Shown here: positions 60,992 through 64,000 of the stretch, in pieces
Layout of the letters: each line of letters begins with the position of its first letter
How positions within the stretch are numbered: position 1 is the first letter of the stretch
Assembly: GCA_016720595.1 (NCBI GenBank)
Contig: JADKKI010000009.1
Location: 186,001 to 250,000, forward strand
Direction: 5' to 3'
From: Myxococcales bacterium
GTDB lineage: Bacteria > Myxococcota_A > Polyangia > Haliangiales > Haliangiaceae
DNA: 64,000 bases
Made by a program: the position numbers and the translations under genes
Notes under the pieces: generated by a model
Told to the model about the DNA's origin: nothing
Databases searched by the model: none
Seen by the model: only the letters and a program-made list of their open reading frames with translations

Positions 60992-62611
60992 CTAGCGCGC
61001 GACCTTGGCCGCGGCTGGGGCGAGCTTCTCGGGCTCGGTCCACGGATAGCGCCGCGCCAGCATGCGCGCGCGCTCGAGCAGCTCGGGTGGGAGCGCGTTG
61101 TCATCGGCCTCGGCATAGTGGCGCACGAGATCGTCGGCGGTCTGGAACCGTGCGTCGCGCGACTTCGCGAGCGCGAGTGCGAGGAACGCCTCCACCTGAG
61201 GTGTCACCGGCCCGAACGCGGAGGGACGGAGCGGCATCACGTGGACGACGGCGTAGAGGAGAGCCGGGGTGTCCTTCGCGACGAACGGAACCCGGCCCGT
61301 GAGGCAGCGATAGATCACGGCGGCGAGCGCATAGACATCGGCACGATGATCGACGGTCTCACCGCGTGCTTGCTCGGGCGCCATGTACGCGGGCGTCCCG
61401 ATCACGGCTCCCTGCGTGAGCGTGCCGGAGGTGTCCGCGAGCAGCGCGACGCCGAAATCGAGGACCTTCCACACGCCGTCCTCGGTGAGGAACAGGTTGT
61501 GCGGCTTGAGATCGCGGTGGACGATCCCCGCGGCGCGGGCCAGCTCGAGTACGCCGCCGATCTGCGTGATCATGCCGGCGAGGCGGGCGCCGGTCAGCGG
61601 GCCGGCACGCAGCACCTCGCCGAGCGTGTGACCGCGGAGCAGCTCCATCGCGAGGAACGGGATCTGATCGCTCGGGGACGAGGCCTCGAGCACGCGGACG
61701 ACGTTGGGCGAATCGATCTGGCTGGCGATCCGGACCTCGCGGAAGAACCTCTCGACGTGGTGAGGATCCGAGAGCAGCTCGCGCCGGAGCAGCTTCACCG
61801 CGCCGACCTGCTGGGTCTTCGTATGCGTGGCCTCGTAGACCTCGCCCATCGCACCACGGCCCAGTACCGTCCCCAGCTCCCACGAGCCGATGCGGTGACC
61901 CGTGAACCGACCGGGCCCGCCGATCTTGAGGGCGCGATCGAGATCCTGACGCAGCTCGGCCACCTGCGCATCCCGCTGCGCGGCGAGACGAGTGGCCTTC
62001 TGGAGCTGATCGATCGCCTTCAGCGACGTCTTGCGCGTGATCCGCGCGAGGAAGAAGCAGCCGGCATACAGCTGCTGGAGGATCAGCTGCCCTGCGATCT
62101 GCGCCTCCACGGAGCAATCGGCGCGCACGGGCGAGAACCCGGGATCGGGGATCAGGCCCGAGATCACGAGCGTGGAGTGCACCGCGTGCGACAGCGCGGC
62201 CAGCGCATAGACGCCGATCGCGCTCGCGCGATGTTCGGTCCGACAGAAGAAGAACACCCCGAGCGCCACGATCAACGGCGCGGCCGAGAAGATGCCGACG
62301 TAGAGGATCCCGAGCTCGCCGGAGACGATCGCAGCGAACGCGAGGACGTTGAGCTGGCGCGCGTCGTAGTTCGAGGGGATCCGGAGCTGGCCATACGACC
62401 AGAAGCTACCGAGCACGGTGATGGCGACGATCGCGAGCAGCGCGCGGCCGATCCGAGGATCTCCGGGCAGCGCGAGGACGGCGCCGACGACGACCACGGC
62501 GATGATCCAGCCGACCTGGAGGAACAGCCGCGTGCGCGCGATCTCCTCGCCATGCAGTGCATCGGCCGCGGTGGTCAGCGTGGTCTGGACCTGCGCGCGG
62601 ATCGTGGTCAT
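60992..62611 (-). CDS. Membrane Ser/Thr protein kinase with N-terminal transmembrane sensor
   Basis: 539 residues. The first 195 hold about six hydrophobic segments (LFLQVGWIIAVVVVGAVLAL, ALLAIVAITVLGSFWSYG, VLAFAAIVSGELGILYVGIF, LIVALGVFFF, IGVYALAALSHAVHSTLVISG), then a coiled stretch and a Hanks-type kinase: GRGAMGEVYEA, VGAVKLL, HRDLKPHN, LDFGVALL and GTPAYMAPEQARG. Catalytic residues are intact. The kinase-last layout, with the membrane part first, is the reverse of PknB. Stop region follows; its ATG overlaps the patatin gene end (ATGA). Confidence 0.9.
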   Translation of the reverse strand: MTTIRAQVQTTLTTAADALHGEEIARTRLFLQVGWIIAVVVVGAVLALPGDPRIGRALLAIVAITVLGSFWSYGQLRIPSNYDARQLNVLAFAAIVSGELGILYVGIFSAAPLIVALGVFFFCRTEHRASAIGVYALAALSHAVHSTLVISGLIPDPGFSPVRADCSVEAQIAGQLILQQLYAGCFFLARITRKTSLKAIDQLQKATRLAAQRDAQVAELRQDLDRALKIGGPGRFTGHRIGSWELGTVLGRGAMGEVYEATHTKTQQVGAVKLLRRELLSDPHHVERFFREVRIASQIDSPNVVRVLEASSPSDQIPFLAMELLRGHTLGEVLRAGPLTGARLAGMITQIGGVLELARAAGIVHRDLKPHNLFLTEDGVWKVLDFGVALLADTSGTLTQGAVIGTPAYMAPEQARGETVDHRADVYALAAVIYRCLTGRVPFVAKDTPALLYAVVHVMPLRPSAFGPVTPQVEAFLALALAKSRDARFQTADDLVRHYAEADDNALPPELLERARMLARRYPWTEPEKLAPAAAKVAR

Positions 62612-63306
62612 GCGGCGCCGAGGTACCCGCGCGCGTCGCGGTAGCCGAGGTGGAACAGCTCGCGCCGGCGCTCCGAGGGCAGCACCGTGAAGCGTTGCAC
62701 GAAGCCGATCGGCCGCGACGGCGTGATGTGATCGGGCTTGGTGCGCGGGATCCGCGGACCCACCCCGACGCGCACGGTCTCGATCCCCGGGCGGTCGTCA
62801 TCGGGTACCTCGGGGCCACCGTCGAGGCACCAGCCGTGGGTCTCGAGCTTGTGCGCGAACGTGACGGTCACACCCGGGATCGCGATCGAGGCTCCGAGGG
62901 CGTCGAGCAGGCCCTGGCGCGAGCGGAACTGCGAGACCAGGATCCGCTGCATCCGGGGGACGCGCGTGACGCGGATGAACAGGCGATCCGTCGCCCGGTG
63001 GTGCGCGTCCTCGGGGAGCGTGGCGCCAAAGATCGAGAAGTACGTCGGCAGGACCTTGGTCGGCCGGAAGAACGGGTGCTTCCGCTCGGGCTCGATCGCG
63101 CGGAGGTTCGCCTCCATCCCGGCATCGAGGCCGACGCGCGTGATGTCCACACCGCACGCCAGCATGACGGCGACCACGGCCCCCGACGAGGTCCCGTAGA
63201 TCCGGCTGCGCGCATCGAGCACCCCGCGGTCCTGGACGAAGGCCGCGACCCCGGCCTGGTAGGGCCAGGCGAAGAACGCGCCGTTGAACGCGATCGACAG
63301 GCCCAC
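62608..63306 (-). CDS. Patatin-like protein, diverged
   Basis: 232 residues, GTG start. Nucleophile S40 in GTSSGAVVAVMLACG and the Asp in WCLDGGPE give the patatin dyad; the N-terminal FNGAFFAWPYQAGV replaces the usual GGG loop. Overlaps the kinase start by four bases, so the pair is translationally coupled, suggesting that the kinase and lipase act in one pathway. Confidence 0.8.
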   Translation of the reverse strand: MGLSIAFNGAFFAWPYQAGVAAFVQDRGVLDARSRIYGTSSGAVVAVMLACGVDITRVGLDAGMEANLRAIEPERKHPFFRPTKVLPTYFSIFGATLPEDAHHRATDRLFIRVTRVPRMQRILVSQFRSRQGLLDALGASIAIPGVTVTFAHKLETHGWCLDGGPEVPDDDRPGIETVRVGVGPRIPRTKPDHITPSRPIGFVQRFTVLPSERRRELFHLGYRDARGYLGAA

Positions 63307-63348
63307 GCTCTCCCAGTGTACAGGAAGCGCCCCGTGCGCACCTCGTCG

Positions 63349-64000
63349 TCAGTCCCAGGGATGCTTGCGGATCAGGGCGTCCGCGCGCTTCCGCAGCTTC
63401 GGCTCGAGCTCTCCCGCGAGCGCGCTCACCAGGCGTTCAGCGGCCTCGGCGCCGGTCGGAAATCGGTCATCGGGGGACTTCGCGAGGGCGAGCGCGAACC
63501 AGCGGTCGACGTCGGGGTCGATCTCGACGTGCTCGCCCGGCCGCGACGGCATCTTGTGGACCACTGCGTAGAGCAGGGCGGGGGTGTCGGGGGCGTTGAA
63601 GGGATGTCGGCCGGTGAGGGCGCGGTACGCCACCGCCGCCACCGCGTACACATCGGCACGGCCGTCGACCTGCTTGCCCTGTGCCTGTTCGGGGGCCATG
63701 TAGTTGGGAGTCCCGACGATGCCTCCCTGGGTGAGGGTCCCGGAGCTCTCCTCGGTGAGGGTCGCCACCCCGAAATCGAGGATCTTCCACACCGGCACCG
63801 GGCCATCCGTGAGGAACAGGTTCTGCGGCTTGAGATCACGGTGGACGATGCCGGCGGCCGTGGCGGCGTCGATGCCGGCGCCGACCTGACGGACCAGCAC
63901 GGCGACCGAGGAGCCAGAGAGTTTCGGATCCTTGCGGAGCAGCTCGGCGAGCGTGGCGCCACGCAGCCGCTCCATCGCGAGGAACGGCGTGGTCGCATTG
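63349..64000 (-). CDS. Ser/Thr protein kinase, N-terminal part beyond the window
   Basis: The frame is open to the right edge (217 codons seen). Kinase motifs: HRDLKPQNLFL, the following KILDFGVATL, GTLTQGGIVGTPNYMAPEQA and DGRADVYAVAAVAYRALTGRHPF. It closely resembles the C-terminal half of the kinase at 60992-62611 (GTLTQG, ADVYA, DTPALLYAVVH, both ending KHPW/RYPW-like), so the two are paralogues separated by the patatin gene. Confidence 0.88.
   Translation of the reverse strand, partial: NATTPFLAMERLRGATLAELLRKDPKLSGSSVAVLVRQVGAGIDAATAAGIVHRDLKPQNLFLTDGPVPVWKILDFGVATLTEESSGTLTQGGIVGTPNYMAPEQAQGKQVDGRADVYAVAAVAYRALTGRHPFNAPDTPALLYAVVHKMPSRPGEHVEIDPDVDRWFALALAKSPDDRFPTGAEAAERLVSALAGELEPKLRKRADALIRKHPWD

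Noticed and set aside
1..64000. CRISPR arrays, tRNA/rRNA genes, insertion sequences, prophage
   Set aside because: I found no regularly spaced repeats, cloverleaf-like sequences, transposase motifs or phage structural cluster on either strand; the single tube-like gene is not enough for a phage.

Overview
The window is uniformly GC-rich, gene-dense chromosomal DNA. It carries very many short exported lipoproteins, Ser/Thr protein kinases fused to membrane segments, a large Oar-like TonB-dependent receptor and RCC1, BNR and EF-hand secreted proteins. This gene style points to a myxobacterium (phylum Myxococcota, perhaps the Haliangiales/Kofleriaceae side); that placement is inference, since no rRNA or other marker lies in the window. 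I see no tRNA, rRNA, CRISPR array, prophage or intact insertion sequence.

Layout. 0-11 kb: RNB-family ribonuclease (cut by the left edge), a bacterial cereblon-like CULT protein, RluA-type pseudouridine synthase, M28 peptidase, PHB-depolymerase-like esterase with a VF530 protein, cysteine synthase, an SpsF-like sugar nucleotidyltransferase divergent from a BNR sialidase, and a polysaccharide-deacetylase-like lipoprotein. 11-21 kb: an RbfA-like gene behind a long 5' leader that looks like a translational attenuator, a GAF-PAS histidine kinase with an Rcp1-like response regulator, DctA, an orphan contractile-injection-system tube-like gene and a Gcr-family membrane protein. 21-33 kb: TerC, EF-hand lipoprotein, aldo/keto reductase, fatty acid desaturase, a TetR regulator divergent from a fatty-acid-hydroxylase-like gene with a palindromic operator between them, MFS and POT transporters, pirin, patatin.

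33-51 kb is the most unusual part. Four small genes (called p1-p4 here; 33226-33417, 37705-37890, 44311-44592 on +, 50726-51004 on -) each encode a 61-93 residue peptide beginning with a bacteriocin-type double-glycine leader ending LxxVTGG or LxxITGG. Each is preceded by a sigma-54-type -24/-12 element (TGGCAYG-N4-NTGCW, exact GG-N10-GC spacing). p1 and p3 also share a 19-bp upstream motif with 17 identical positions, a candidate enhancer site. The mature parts of p3 and p4 are homologous; p2 is followed by a secretin-N0/GspC-PDZ-like protein and p4 by two tandem paralogous lipoproteins. I read this as a sigma-54-controlled family of exported double-glycine peptides; neither the exporter (C39 peptidase ABC transporter) nor the enhancer-binding activator is in the window. 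Between these loci lie ordinary genes: Ada, an S4 protein, an Mla/MCE lipid-transport operon, an orphan TonB, quinone oxidoreductase, M14 peptidase and OsmC.

51-64 kb: a stretch of G/C homopolymers that looks like poor sequence, a GNAT acetyltransferase, 3-hydroxyacyl-CoA dehydrogenase, the TonB-dependent receptor, family-5 uracil-DNA glycosylase, an RCC1 lipoprotein, a DUF3052 protein, and a cluster of Ser/Thr kinase, patatin and a second kinase cut by the right edge.
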